Shown: piece by piece, positions 33,238 to 43,601 of the stretch | How positions within the stretch are numbered: the first letter of the stretch is position 1 | Layout: each line of letters begins with the position of its first letter | Assembly (NCBI GenBank): GCA_016801845.1 | Contig: CM028920.1 | Coordinates: 1,439,001-1,503,000 of the forward strand | From: Polydactylus sextarius | Taxonomy: Eukaryota; Chordata; Actinopteri; Polynemidae | Direction of reading: 5' to 3' | DNA length: 64,000 nucleotides | Translations under genes and position numbers: made by a program | Notes under the pieces: model-generated | Told to the model about the DNA's origin: nothing | Seen by the model: only the letters and a program-made list of their open reading frames with translations | Database searches by the model: none

Positions 33238-33256
33238 GTGTGTGTGTGTGTGTGTT
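33238..33256. repeat. (GT)n microsatellite
   Basis: About 9 GT units just upstream of the acceptor-like site at 33286. Confidence 0.9.
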
Positions 33257-33287
33257 GTGACAGCTCCTCGTTGTTTGTGTTTGCAGG

Positions 33288-33410
33288 ATGTTGGTGTTGG
33301 TGTTCCTGGCCCAACACACTATCCATCTTCCTATCTCTCCACAGACAGGAGGCCTGCTCACTCCTCCAAATGAGAAAGTAAAAGGCTTCCCTCCAGCTCT
33401 GTACCACTAA
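33288..33410 (+). CDS. Micro-ORF (40 codons) directly after a splice acceptor-like site, unverified
   Basis: A good acceptor (CGTTGTTTGTGTTTGCAG, ending 33286) is followed one base later by an ATG. The frame starts MLVLVFLAQHTIHLPIS, signal-peptide-like, and ends KGFPPALYH before TAA. The frame starting at 33287 (GAT) is also open for 28 codons (DVGVGVPGPTHYPSS...) to a TGA, so the segment could instead be a terminal exon read in that frame. Neither product is recognised. The exon-like segment at 30565-30620 lies 2.7 kb upstream on the same strand. Confidence 0.2.
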   Translation: MLVLVFLAQHTIHLPISPQTGGLLTPPNEKVKGFPPALYH

Positions 33411-33882
33411 AGATCAACAGTAAATCACACTAATGGAATTCATGCAAGCGTTTGTGTGAGCGTGAGTGTCTGCGTGTGTATCATCTTTGTGAGATGAGGC
33501 TGTATTATTTTACAGCAGCTATCGTACGAGTATATGCTCCCACAGCAAGTGCCCATCGGCGCGTGGCAGTGAATATATACTGCATACATTATGCAGCACT
33601 GCTCCTTTGTGGTTCAGATGACATGAGTTTTAGACAGGGTGGGGTCTGCACAGTGGTGGGGGAGTATTTCAGGCATTCAGCTAGAAAAGACATTTAGAGA
33701 AATATATAAAGATGAAAAAGAGTTGAAAAACAATAACACTTTGGTTCGAATTTGTGATTTGTGATGGATAAAGTGAAACAACACACTGTGCAGCTGTTGT
33801 AGCATGAGACACAGACACACTGTCAATCAGAGACAGGTGAACACAAAACACGATGACACACTAAGACAAGCAGTCGTCCTAT

Positions 33883-33883
<1 letters not shown>

Positions 33884-33913
<30 letters not shown>
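33884..33913. repeat. (GT)n microsatellite
   Basis: About 15 GT units. Confidence 0.95.
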
Positions 33914-33915
<2 letters not shown>

Positions 33916-34013
33916 TCTGTGTAAGAAGCCTTAATTTTGAATTTGCTCAATTCGCTCATGATGTGACATTTGGACATTGGATTTAGCTTGTCTGTCTGGC
34001 ACCCTCAGTGAAC

Positions 34014-34036
34014 ACACACACACACACACACACACC
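34014..34036. repeat. (CA)n microsatellite
   Basis: About 11 CA units. Confidence 0.9.
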
Positions 34037-34130
34037 ACATGTTTCCCTGCCACTAAAAAGGAAAAGAAAAGACAGTGATAGAGAGAAGAAACAAATATTA
34101 TGTACAATTTGTTAACCTCTTGTTCCCCGC

Positions 34131-34800
34131 GCCCCCAATACAGGGGGCAGAGTGGATCACATCCAATTTCACGGTGTGTAACACCAGCTGTGCTGCATGA
34201 ACATCGGCATGTTTAGTATCCTTTAGAAACGTCATAATCTCAGCTAAAAGCTCATATATCACCACCACCAAATACAGTTAAAGCTCCAAACGATTAAAAG
34301 AGCAAGTAAACAAACATGGCGCTTTGTAAACAAACAAACGACATCTCTGCTGAGAGCGGAGGTCTTGTCGATTTTAAAACATCATGTTTCATCAAGATCC
34401 AACTAAAACTGACTTAACCAGCAGCGATAGAAAGATCACTAACGTTCAAACGATTGCTAAACATGAAAAAACAGCAGCAATAAGCTTTTCCGTCGCCATC
34501 TCAAGACTGTTTAGAAAGTATATGAACTAAAATTACGCAGTTTGCTACCTCCAACCCACCTGAACCCAACTGTGGGATGTTGGTTAATCTATACATTCTG
34601 ATTGGTTATCGGCAAACCACGCCATAGCTCATTATCATAAAGTTAACTGGACTTTAACTTCTCCTTTTCACTCTTGTCGCTTTGCTGCTGGCGAATTTGC
34701 TCTTTCCGCTGAATTTGCTGTCTCTTCATAGAGAAATAATGACTTCCGCTGCTGTGGTTGCTTTAGTCAGTTTCAGTGTGAACGCACAGTTCACACAGGC
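34131..34800. mobile_element. Possible DNA-transposon remnant with TTAA end
   Basis: A TTAA is followed by CCTCTTGTTCCCCGCGCCCC and a small hairpin (GCCCCC-AATACA-GGGGGC). This is the look of a TTAA-targeting element end. The downstream 600 bases are CpG-containing and unlike the flanks, with TTTGCTGCTGGCGAATTTGC and the palindrome TGTGAAC-GCACA-GTTCACA near 34775. No matching right-hand end was found, so boundaries and class are guesses. Confidence 0.3.
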
Positions 34801-35733
34801 AACACTGTGTAAAACTCCAATATGCAATGGCTCTTTGCTGATTTTATTATGAAGCCCCTACCTAATTATGTAGTGGTGAAAACACTGGTGAAGATTTCTA
34901 TGAATCAACATCACTCTGTTGTAGCAGCTGATGATGATCAATAGAATTAACTTTACATGAGATGACAGTGGCAGGTTTATTGAGTCCACATTCAGACATA
35001 TTTGACTCAGATCAGTTTACATGTGACAGAGCAGCTCTTCAGACTCTTCTGATTTCCTTAATAAACACCACTGCTTCAAACCTATAGCTGTTTTTTGTTC
35101 GATCCACAGGAGTCCTTACTGAGACCTGTGTTGTCGTCACATACATCCATTAATTGCGCTGAAACAGGTGGAGCAGGCAGCACACACACAGTGCTCAAAC
35201 TTCACATCAAAGCAGCAGACAGTTGGAGCATGTGGAGATCTCCAGCTATAAGGAAACACAGGGTGCTGTTGAGTTCAACCAAAACTCCCTAAAGATGTGG
35301 AGAATAAAACTTTCAACATGGTGCAGGATCAGAACATCTGCCTCTGACAGTGAGGACTCTCTTATGCTAGAAGAACAATCCTTTAATATCCATGTCTGTT
35401 GTCATATACAGAAGAGGCATGTAGATATTATAATGTTGTGGATCAGATGCTCTGAAACCAGAACAGATTGCAGATCAAGTCTTGCAGTAGCTTTCTGGGC
35501 TCCTCTTCAACAACGATGAACAGTCAGATGGAGATTTGTTTCACCAGTCGTGTGTTTGTAATTACAGCGTGTGGTGACTCTGGACAATTGGAAGACACAA
35601 AAGAACAACACCAGTTGGAATTAACTCCGCCTTTCACCACATGCTTCACTCTTTCTGCCCAGTCAGAACCTGGGTGGCCATTTAGTCAATTCACACGAGA
35701 ACATGTAGTTAGTAGTACACACTTGTACACAGT

Positions 35734-35735
<2 letters not shown>
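34801..35735. other. Unannotated DNA
   Basis: No gene recognised. Frames at 35223-35519 and 35468-35824 have no family motif, and the latter runs into the CA/TA array. Confidence 0.4.

Positions 35736-35806
<71 letters not shown>
35736..35806. repeat. (CA)n(TA)n compound microsatellite
   Basis: About 17 CA units joined to about 18 TA units. The (TA)n part is self-complementary. Confidence 0.95.
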
Positions 35807-35809
<3 letters not shown>

Positions 35810-36239
35810 CCCTGGCAGGTCTAAGTATTAAAAAATACAGTAACCTGTGTTTGTGTGTGTGTTTTATTTCTCTCCTCATCAGCCAAATGCCGGCTCTTCC
35901 TGTTCTACTACATCTCAATACCCTCCAACACTTCTATCTATTTCTCACTCTCCCTCCCTTGTTGCTGTCAGAGTCTCTGAGGCTACATTCCTTTATGTTA
36001 ATGAGGCTAAGCCAGCGGTGCCAGTGTTGATGCTGCAGGATACATTCACAAACATTTAACCCTTCCAGGAGAAGCAAATGTCAGTTGGCAACAAGACAGG
36101 AAAGAGGCTGAGAAGTGTTTGAAAATGTGTCTGTGTTCTCGTGTGTTAGAAACAGGGGTCTAGTCAAGGCAGCAAAAGCTGAAATCTATAGGTTGGACTC
36201 AGGGATAACGCCTGAAAGTTACATCCATATGTGATAACA

Positions 36240-36375
36240 TGTCCCCTTAAAAACAATGTGCTGCTGTAGGTGGGGACAAATAAATCCTGGGTTTGAATCT
36301 GACTTGGATGGATTTTACATGTTCCCCTCATGTCTGTGACTCTGGTGAAGAAATGGATGGATAGATGAACTCTGA
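36240..36375 (+). mobile_element. SINE copy with GGATGGATAG tail
   Basis: CCTGGGTTTGAATCTGACTT is a B-box region, followed by TTTTACATGTTCCCCTCATG then TCTGTGACTCTGG, the body of the common fish SINE (CTGGGTTCGAATCC...GCATGTTCTCCCCATGTCTGCGTGGG). It closes with AAATGGATGGATAG, the usual short tandem tail. Confidence 0.6.
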
Positions 36376-39266
36376 AACAACTTTCCTCCCTCACTCACTT
36401 TTCATCTCATCTTTTACTTTCTACAGAGTAAACTCACCTCAAGTAGAATCTCAAATCTCAGCATGCCACTCAGGGATCCATCCTATTTGGCTTTATTTGT
36501 GATTAAAAAAAAATCTAATTAGAAGTCAGGGGAATGGGAATGGAGGAACGCTAGAGACTGGAAGAGTGAGAAAGGATAGAGATGAAGCGAAATGAATGTC
36601 AGAACCTTCATCACCACTGGGCATTGGTGATGAGGAGATCAGAGGCCTAAAGCTTTATCCTTTCCTCCAGAGAGAGATGGAGAGAAGAGAGCTCATAAAC
36701 AGCCCTCCTCTCAGTGTACGTCTGTAGGCCTGCAGGCTACACTGTAGCACAGTTAGGAAAATCACTTTCCAATTCACCACAACTTTCACAGGGGTTGAAT
36801 TCTTTAGGTTAATGGATAAGAATGTCAGTATCAGTGGAGGGTCATCACCAAGGTCCTGCTACACAGTGAAACCACTTAAACTCTTATAGCTCAAACTTTA
36901 TACAGGAGCTTCTCTTGGTATAAACACAGCAGCACCAACATTATATCAAACAACACTTCATTTAAGTTGTAGTTATTATAGTGCCCCAGTCAAGTTGTGT
37001 CTCATCTTTTTGGCTGGTGATTTTGTAAGTTCAAACTGGATTAAGTTTACAATAGTAGTGTTTCATCTTCCTCCATCTATGCAATTAAATGTTATCAAAG
37101 TGACAGCTTGTGACTTTGTCAGGGTTACATCATGCCTCCTGTGTCACAAAGTTATACTTCATTTAAAAATGACTGGCTTCATTCTTGGATGTTGTGATGT
37201 GTAACAACATTCAGGAACATGCATCTGTTGAAATATTATCTGAGGAAATTGGCACCTCAGTGATCGACTGGAATAATTTTGACTCAATAAAAATTTGCTT
37301 GATTTATGTTTACATACTGACTGGTTGCTACTGGTGTGTGGCTTCTGTTAGATCAGAGTGTATTTTTTCGTAAAATATAGGTTTATAGCTTGTTACCCAC
37401 TTGTTAATCAAATAGATTCTTAGCACATTATTTGGTCCTATAGTTGACAAGGAGGTGGGGAGGAACAGGAAGAGGTTGTTTCATCCTGAGATAGGAGATT
37501 AAAGGCAAGACACCACAGAGCCAGTTAGCTGCCCGACAGCTCGGTTGCTAAGTTGTTGCATGGGGTTTGTAATGAAATCACATCTGGAAGAGTGGCACTA
37601 TGCATGATAAGCATAATGCAAGATCCTGCTCACAGCTGTGATTTGCACATTTAGTTTTTTCCAATATGAGGTGATTATCACTGATTCTGTGATAAGCGTG
37701 AATTGCTTAGAAACAACAAGGCTCTCCCTGCTGTCACTGTATTCTTCTGTTCACCTGTGCGCTCTGCTCAAGTGTGATGGATTCAGTACAGCTGTGAGTG
37801 TGATAAACTGATGTTTCTCAATACATGTTTAACCTCGGGCCATGCTGGTCTCAGACCTGCCTATTCACATACACATGACAAAACTAATGGGAGAGTGAGA
37901 GTCTGTACTTCTTCTTTGTTTCAAAGCTCAGTAGCAGTACAGATTATGTTTCTGTGATTGGTGACGTAGCAGTATTATTCTGCTGTTTCAATATTATGAA
38001 GTTGTTGCTGTGAGATTTATGATAAGTACTGTATATGATAACAGTGGTGTTGTTACTGAGGCTTTGAAGCCGTGAGCCACAGGCCTGCTGAGAACCAGAG
38101 GTGGCTGTGTAATAATTGGCTCCTTATTTACTGGCTGTTGTGCATTTTATTTTAGAACGATACGTATTGACATCAAAGGCAAAAAGTGAGAGGACAGAAC
38201 ATCAGTTCTAAAAGAACACTGTTGCTTTTATGTGTTTTATTATCTGGCTCAGTTCTCCGGAGGATGGAGTTGAGTGGCATGAACTCTTATCAAAGTTTTT
38301 ACATTAAATAACCAAAGGCTGAGAGGCCTTGGATTATACTCATCAGACAGAGAGAAAGAGTGTAAGCCTGTATGTTGTGGTGACCTGCTCAGTTTGCAAA
38401 GCTCCACACCTCCACCCTCTGCCTCCACCTTCAAACAAACACACACATACAGGCTCTTGACGACAAGAGCTGGTCAGAATTAAATAATCAAAGGATTGAA
38501 TAAGTCACAGGTTAGTGATCACAGGTAACTCTGGGCATCTGGGGATCAGCAGATGAATGTTCAGAATATGCAGAAATAAATAAATTAATGAATAAACCCA
38601 TATGGTTATTATTGTTATTTTTTCTCTCAATTATTCCTGAAGGCTTTAACACTTGGTATTTTTCCATTTAAAAATCATCATGGACCCTCTGAAATCTTAG
38701 AGACACTGAGACAACTTTCTGAGAACCACAGTTCATCCTCCTCTCTGACACTTTCAACAATAATTCAACTTATTATTAAGCACCAATCTTTATCGCAGGA
38801 CTGTCTGCATGGATTACATGATTATTGCTGCTGTGACTTCTCAATGCACAACTTCAATACATTGTCGGTTGGTCACTTTCAGGTTCAGTTTTGCTACTTT
38901 AGCTTTATCATGGTCATTTACAGAGGGATCAGAGCTGTACATGACATCAGCTGTCTGCCCCTAAGACAAGCCTGATTAAACTGAACATCTGTAAACATCT
39001 GTTTATTTGGTGTATTTTGTGTAAAAGCCCCGCGGGCAGTAAAAGTTGCACTAGTGGTGATCACCTAACAACTGACCGATACACAGTCTCTCTTTTGTAA
39101 TTTTCACTGCAAATAGGAAACAGAGTGTGTGTTTATTTCTTGGTGTAGTCACACTTTAAATATATGCACATACCTGATCTTTTCCCAGTCCTCCATTCTG
39201 TCTAACCCTTTCTAGAAACAAGTTAATGAAGTTAATTATGCATCAGCCACATCAGTGTATATGCTG
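36376..39266. promoter_or_regulatory. Unique DNA with candidate conserved blocks
   Basis: No gene recognised. Enhancer-like blocks include 37490-37720 (GTTGCATGGGGTTTGTAATG, TATGCATGATAAGCATAATG, GATAAGCGTGAATTGC) and 38050-38175 (GTGTAATAATTGGCTCC, TTTTATTTTAGAACGATACG). These are unaligned guesses from motif density. Confidence 0.3.
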
Positions 39267-39292
39267 CGTGTGTGTGTGTGTGTGTGTGTGTG
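39267..39292. repeat. (GT)n microsatellite
   Basis: About 13 GT units followed by GCGCGC. Confidence 0.95.
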
Positions 39293-40075
39293 CGCGCTGT
39301 GACGTTAACACACACTTGTGCTTCCTGCCGCTTGATTTGAATTCAGAGCCATATTTCAGACTCCTTGGTCTGTTCTCCCATAACTTTACCAGCAGAGAGA
39401 TGCTGAACGCACTGAAGATCCAGAAACATCAACCATCTACATCTAAATCTTTCACAGTTTTCACATTCTTTTCACAGCTGTGCACGTTCTCTTGTTCACT
39501 GTTTCATTCAAAATGAAACCAATAAAAAAAAAAAAAAACAATAAACGATAAAGATTAAAAACATATACAACAATTTACATGTACATAAATTACATGTAAA
39601 TACATGAATGTACATGTAAATAAAATACATATACACTATAACATAAAGTCAGCCACACCCTCTTATCTATACCAGCAGATATTTGTGAGACTCTCTTTTG
39701 AAGAGAATAGTTTATGATCAGCTCAGTGAATGGTCGAATATCACATTACCTGACAGCTATAGATTTAATATTGATATAACTTGCTCATGCTGTTGTTACA
39801 TATATGTTACAATAACAACAGCCTATTTAAAGCCAAGTGAAGGTGCAGCAGCTGCAGCCATGATCACTAGTGGAGTTGCTTCTTGATCCTCCTCTTGTTT
39901 TACTCTACACCCTTTCTGTGTCTCTATCTGTGCCCCTCCATCCTTCTTCATTGTGTGAAAGTGCTGAACAAAAATAACATAGTTCTCTCTATTGATATTC
40001 ATTGAGAGAAACCGTCAGGGATTTAAATTACTTTCTTTGTTTCATGTGGCGACCTTCAAAAATCTTGCAGACCTC

Positions 40076-40094
40076 TCTCTCTCTCTCTCTCTCT
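40076..40094. repeat. (CT)n microsatellite
   Basis: About 9 CT units. Confidence 0.9.
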
Positions 40095-40248
40095 GTTTAG
40101 GAATAAAGGCAGCAGTGGAGGTGTTTTAGTGATTCAGCTCTTATTTGCTCTGCCACAACGGCTTCCCTCGCACTATCTCATGGCCCAGGGGAGGGATTTA
40201 AACCTGGCTGAGAAAAAAATCTGATATTTCTTTAAATATAAATCTGTT

Positions 40249-40271
40249 TGTGTGTGTGTGTGTGTGTGTGT
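40249..40271. repeat. (GT)n microsatellite
   Basis: About 11 GT units. Confidence 0.9.
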
Positions 40272-40405
40272 CCAGGGATTCCTCACATTGTGGCGACATA
40301 TCTGTCCTCTCATGTTATACATGACATAAAGCAGGTCCCCATAATGCAAATCATTCAATTTTAGGGTGAAATTGTTCAGGTTTGGTTAAGAATAGGCAAG
40401 AGGTA

Positions 40406-40430
40406 TGTGTGTGTGTGTGTGTGTGTGTGT
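40406..40430. repeat. (GT)n microsatellite
   Basis: About 12 GT units. Confidence 0.9.
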
Positions 40431-40479
40431 ACAGAACTAGATAATACGATACTCAACAATGCTGTTTCTTCTTTACACT

Positions 40480-40989
40480 TTAAAGTCATATTGTGTAAGA
40501 TTTACTCCCATCTAGTGGTGAGGTCGTACACCACAACAACTGAATAATATCTTTAGCCCGTTTGCACATTTCCTTCTACAGTTGCCAAGAGATATCAACA
40601 AGACATCGTCCTTCTATTTGGGAAAAACAACTTTGATATTTACTCAGTGTTTCCTACCAAACCTCTACCATGACACCTCTGTTTCTCTCTGTCACTGTCT
40701 CACATGTTTTTCACTGATGCAAACATGTTTACCATTTAATGTGGAAAACTAGCGAGTAGTTCGCTAACTTGATGCTAACACATGATGGAAAACATCATAG
40801 ACAGGCTAACACAATTAGCAGCCACAGTAATTTTAACTCAGCAAAAGATGGTTTACCTCAACATGCTTCACATATCCATGTTATACCATGTTATTATCTC
40901 TATTTATATGACGACGTGTTATTTCTGACTCTACATGGTCACGTGTTTACATTTCTCCTCTGCTCTCTGTGTCTCTCATGACAGAGTTC

Positions 40990-41046
<57 letters not shown>

Positions 41047-41241
41047 GAACAGACTCCCATCAGCGATCAGAGCTGGAAAATATGTTACGAATATATATCG
41101 AAAAATGTATTGTACTTCAAAACCTACCAGAACATTTCAACTTGTTGATGGAGGTAATTACTAATCAATATGATTATATTTGTGAAAGAAAAAAAAAAAA
41201 TGTTAATAGACAACCTGAAAAATTACACACTGGGGCTTTAA
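40480..41241. mobile_element. TTAA-flanked MITE (piggyBac-type suspected)
   Basis: The left end TTAAAGTCATATTGTGTAAG mirrors the right end, whose reverse complement is TTAAAGCCCCAGTGTGTAAT. The left sub-end CTCCCATCTAGTGGTGAGGT is a phrase typical of an abundant fish MITE family with CACTAGATG near the terminus. The 762-base body has no transposase and holds an expanded (CA)n array (40990-41044). TTAA targets are known for piggyBac and Kolobok; which one applies here is inference. Confidence 0.75.
40990..41044. repeat. (CA)n microsatellite inside the MITE
   Basis: About 27 perfect CA units. Confidence 0.95.
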
Positions 41242-42129
41242 CAGATTTCTAATTAAAGAACTAGGGGAGGTTTAAAACACACACACAAACACTCACACAT
41301 ACACAAATCATTATTGGCTTTCACAATGTTTCCATGTTCCCCTGTGATTTAAATGTCTTTGTAGTCGACATGAACATGTTTTAATTTTTATAATTGATTA
41401 AGGTTTTCATTAAATTGAAAGTTAGATTAATGAACCACATGTCACTTGGCATGAGGCAGGTGAATGTCCTGCACAGCTTTAATGCTAGAGAGCACAGAGA
41501 ACATGTGGCTGTGTATCATTAAATGATTACAAATGTCATTCAGTTGTGTATGTCACTGTACAGCGCATATCACTGTACATGTCTCATTTCCACCGGAAAA
41601 TATCACAGAGAAATTCTGACAGTTTCTGTCGCTGTGAAATATGTGTTGTGATTTACTGAGTGTCTGTGTCCTCTGCTACTGTCCACACAGTAAGTTAACA
41701 CACGTCATTTAAAAGAATGTATTTGAACCATCTGCTCGTGTCTCTCCGACCTTTATGTCACATCTTTCTTGTGGGGTGATGCAGACTCCAGCAGAACAGG
41801 GTTATATACACAGACTGCTCAGCTCAGATTCACTCACAGGTGATCAACAACCACAGACATTCATGTGTCAAAGTTTACTGAAAAGGACTCCATTTAATGT
41901 CTGTGTGCAGGTGAAGAAACTGTTTTGAACACTGAAATATGATCGAGGTGTGTGAGGACAAACAGTCCACCCTGTTCCAGCATACGACTGATGACAAATA
42001 AACTGTGAAGTGGTGGAAGTCAACTGATGCACAGTGATGAGAGCTGGCTAAAAGTCTCTTAGAAAAGAGATCAATCTGCAAGTGAACTGCAACATCACAC
42101 TTATATTTTACAGACGATAATTTTGATTA
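41242..42129. other. Unannotated DNA
   Basis: No gene recognised. A short CA-rich stretch lies at 41277-41305. The minus-strand frame at 41875-42081 has no motif. Confidence 0.4.
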
Positions 42130-42376
42130 TTAAAGGTGCACGATGCAAGAATTTTACATTAATGTAGCGTCTTCATAGTCACTGTGATGGTTAAGGAATA
42201 ACCCAGTTAGCACCAAAATGTATATAAACCTGGTCTATTTAAAAAGTCGTCATAAGTACTCATAAGGCTTTGTGACGTTTTTGCTATATATCGTGCATCT
42301 TGAACTCGGCCTTACTCCGAGACTGTAGGGGGAGATTGGTAGAGAAAAAATGACCAGACTTGCAGTGCACCTTTAA
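42130..42376. mobile_element. Short TTAA-flanked MITE
   Basis: It begins TTAAAGGTGCA and ends TGCACCTTTAA, a perfect 11-base inverted terminus including the TTAA target. The 247-base body has no coding. TATATATCGTGCATCTTGAA near the right end partly mirrors GGTGCACGATGCAAGAATTT at the left, extending the inverted ends imperfectly. Confidence 0.75.
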
Positions 42377-42779
42377 TTGATGGGGATATTTGTTATTAAT
42401 TTATGTGTCATTGGCTGGACTATGTTCAGAGGCAGAAGATAGATTAATACAGTGAATGTGTGGAGAAATTTGAGAAGTTTTTCAGGGATTCATGTCTGAT
42501 CATGTCTATGGTTCAGGTAACAGCTGCTCAGTGATTCAGGTCAGCGAAAGATGATGATGGTGATTTAGATTCAGTGTAAATGAACAGGTTGTATATGAGC
42601 CACTGTGAACGGAAGTATGAAGCACAGACACAGTGGGATCATGAAACTGGTTACCAAGTGTCTGTTAACTCAGACTCTCTTTTTAGACTCTGTGTGATAA
42701 TCTGTAACACTCTATAGCACTGTTTAGGGATTTAAAACAAAACTCTAAAACAGAACAGAATTTGACTTCGCAGAACCAG
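42377..42779. other. Unannotated DNA
   Basis: No gene recognised. 42640-42700 resembles 1072-1130 (GTTAACTCAGACT...TTTTAGACTCTG), an unnamed dispersed repeat interrupted by the next MITE. Confidence 0.4.
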
Positions 42780-43598
42780 GGGCTTCATTTCTAAACGTTA
42801 CAGTCTTTTGATTTATAACAAGAAAACTTTACGTGAAAATTTGCACGCCCACGCGCACGCTCTGACCCGTGAACCCCACACACATAAAAGGGAAATGGGA
42901 AAAGTGCAACCTCAGAAGGAAACATGGAGAATAAAAATGAATTGGTACAGTCAGACTTACACATATATGAACCCTGTAGAGAAGCTTAAAAATTCACCAT
43001 TCATTGTGGCAGCTCACACATTGACCACTGACTGTTTCATATCTCACATCAATAATCTTATATTAAATATCAATAATCTTATATTAAAAAAATCTTATAT
43101 TAAATGTAACATTAAATGTATATTCATGTGTAATGTATGTTCATGGTCTGACCTGCACTTGTAGATAAAGTCCATTCACTTCCTACTTTGTTGATAAATT
43201 CTTATTTTATCTTTTTAAGTTTTAAAAGTCTATTAGGCTCAGTGGCGTCTCGCAGTGCGCCCCCTTCCTTGAGACAGAGGTTCTGTTTGACTCACTGTGG
43301 TTTTGTCAGATTGGCAGATTCCTTTTCTTTATGTTTCTTTATGCCTGCGCCAAGCTTGTTTTTTTATGAATAAATATTAATTCTGGACGTGTCACTCTCC
43401 ATTTATAGTCATTTTTTGGGTGTGGTCTGACCTACACACAGGTGTCGCCACATTTGGAGCCGATTGTGATTTTCAAAGGCAAATTGGCGTTTGAATGTTT
43501 TTATAAATCTCAATATTTTTTGTGTACACACTCTCTGTGTTTTGTCCATACACCACCTTTTGGTGTGAATCCTACACACATTTTTATAAATGAGGCCC
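42780..43598. mobile_element. Harbinger-like MITE with CAG target duplication
   Basis: The left end GGGCTTCATTTCTAAA mirrors the right end, whose reverse complement is GGGCCTCATTTATAAA. CAG immediately precedes (42777-42779) and follows (43599-43601) the element. A 3-base target duplication with GGG...CCC ends fits the PIF/Harbinger superfamily. The 819-base interior has no DDE transposase. It contains three near copies of AATCTTATATTAAA (43049-43105). Confidence 0.8.
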
Positions 43599-43601
43599 CA
43601 G

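Larger units (their letters stand above)
33411..34129. other. Unannotated DNA with two microsatellites
   Basis: Apart from (GT)n at 33884-33913 and (CA)n at 34014-34036 nothing is recognised. Block 33500-33620 is unique. Confidence 0.4.
39293..40479. other. Unannotated DNA with simple repeats
   Basis: No gene recognised. An A-run (39523-39538) is followed by AT-rich TACATGTAAATACATG repeats (39570-39630). A (CT)n lies at 40076-40094 and (GT)n arrays at 40249-40271 and 40406-40430. Confidence 0.5.
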
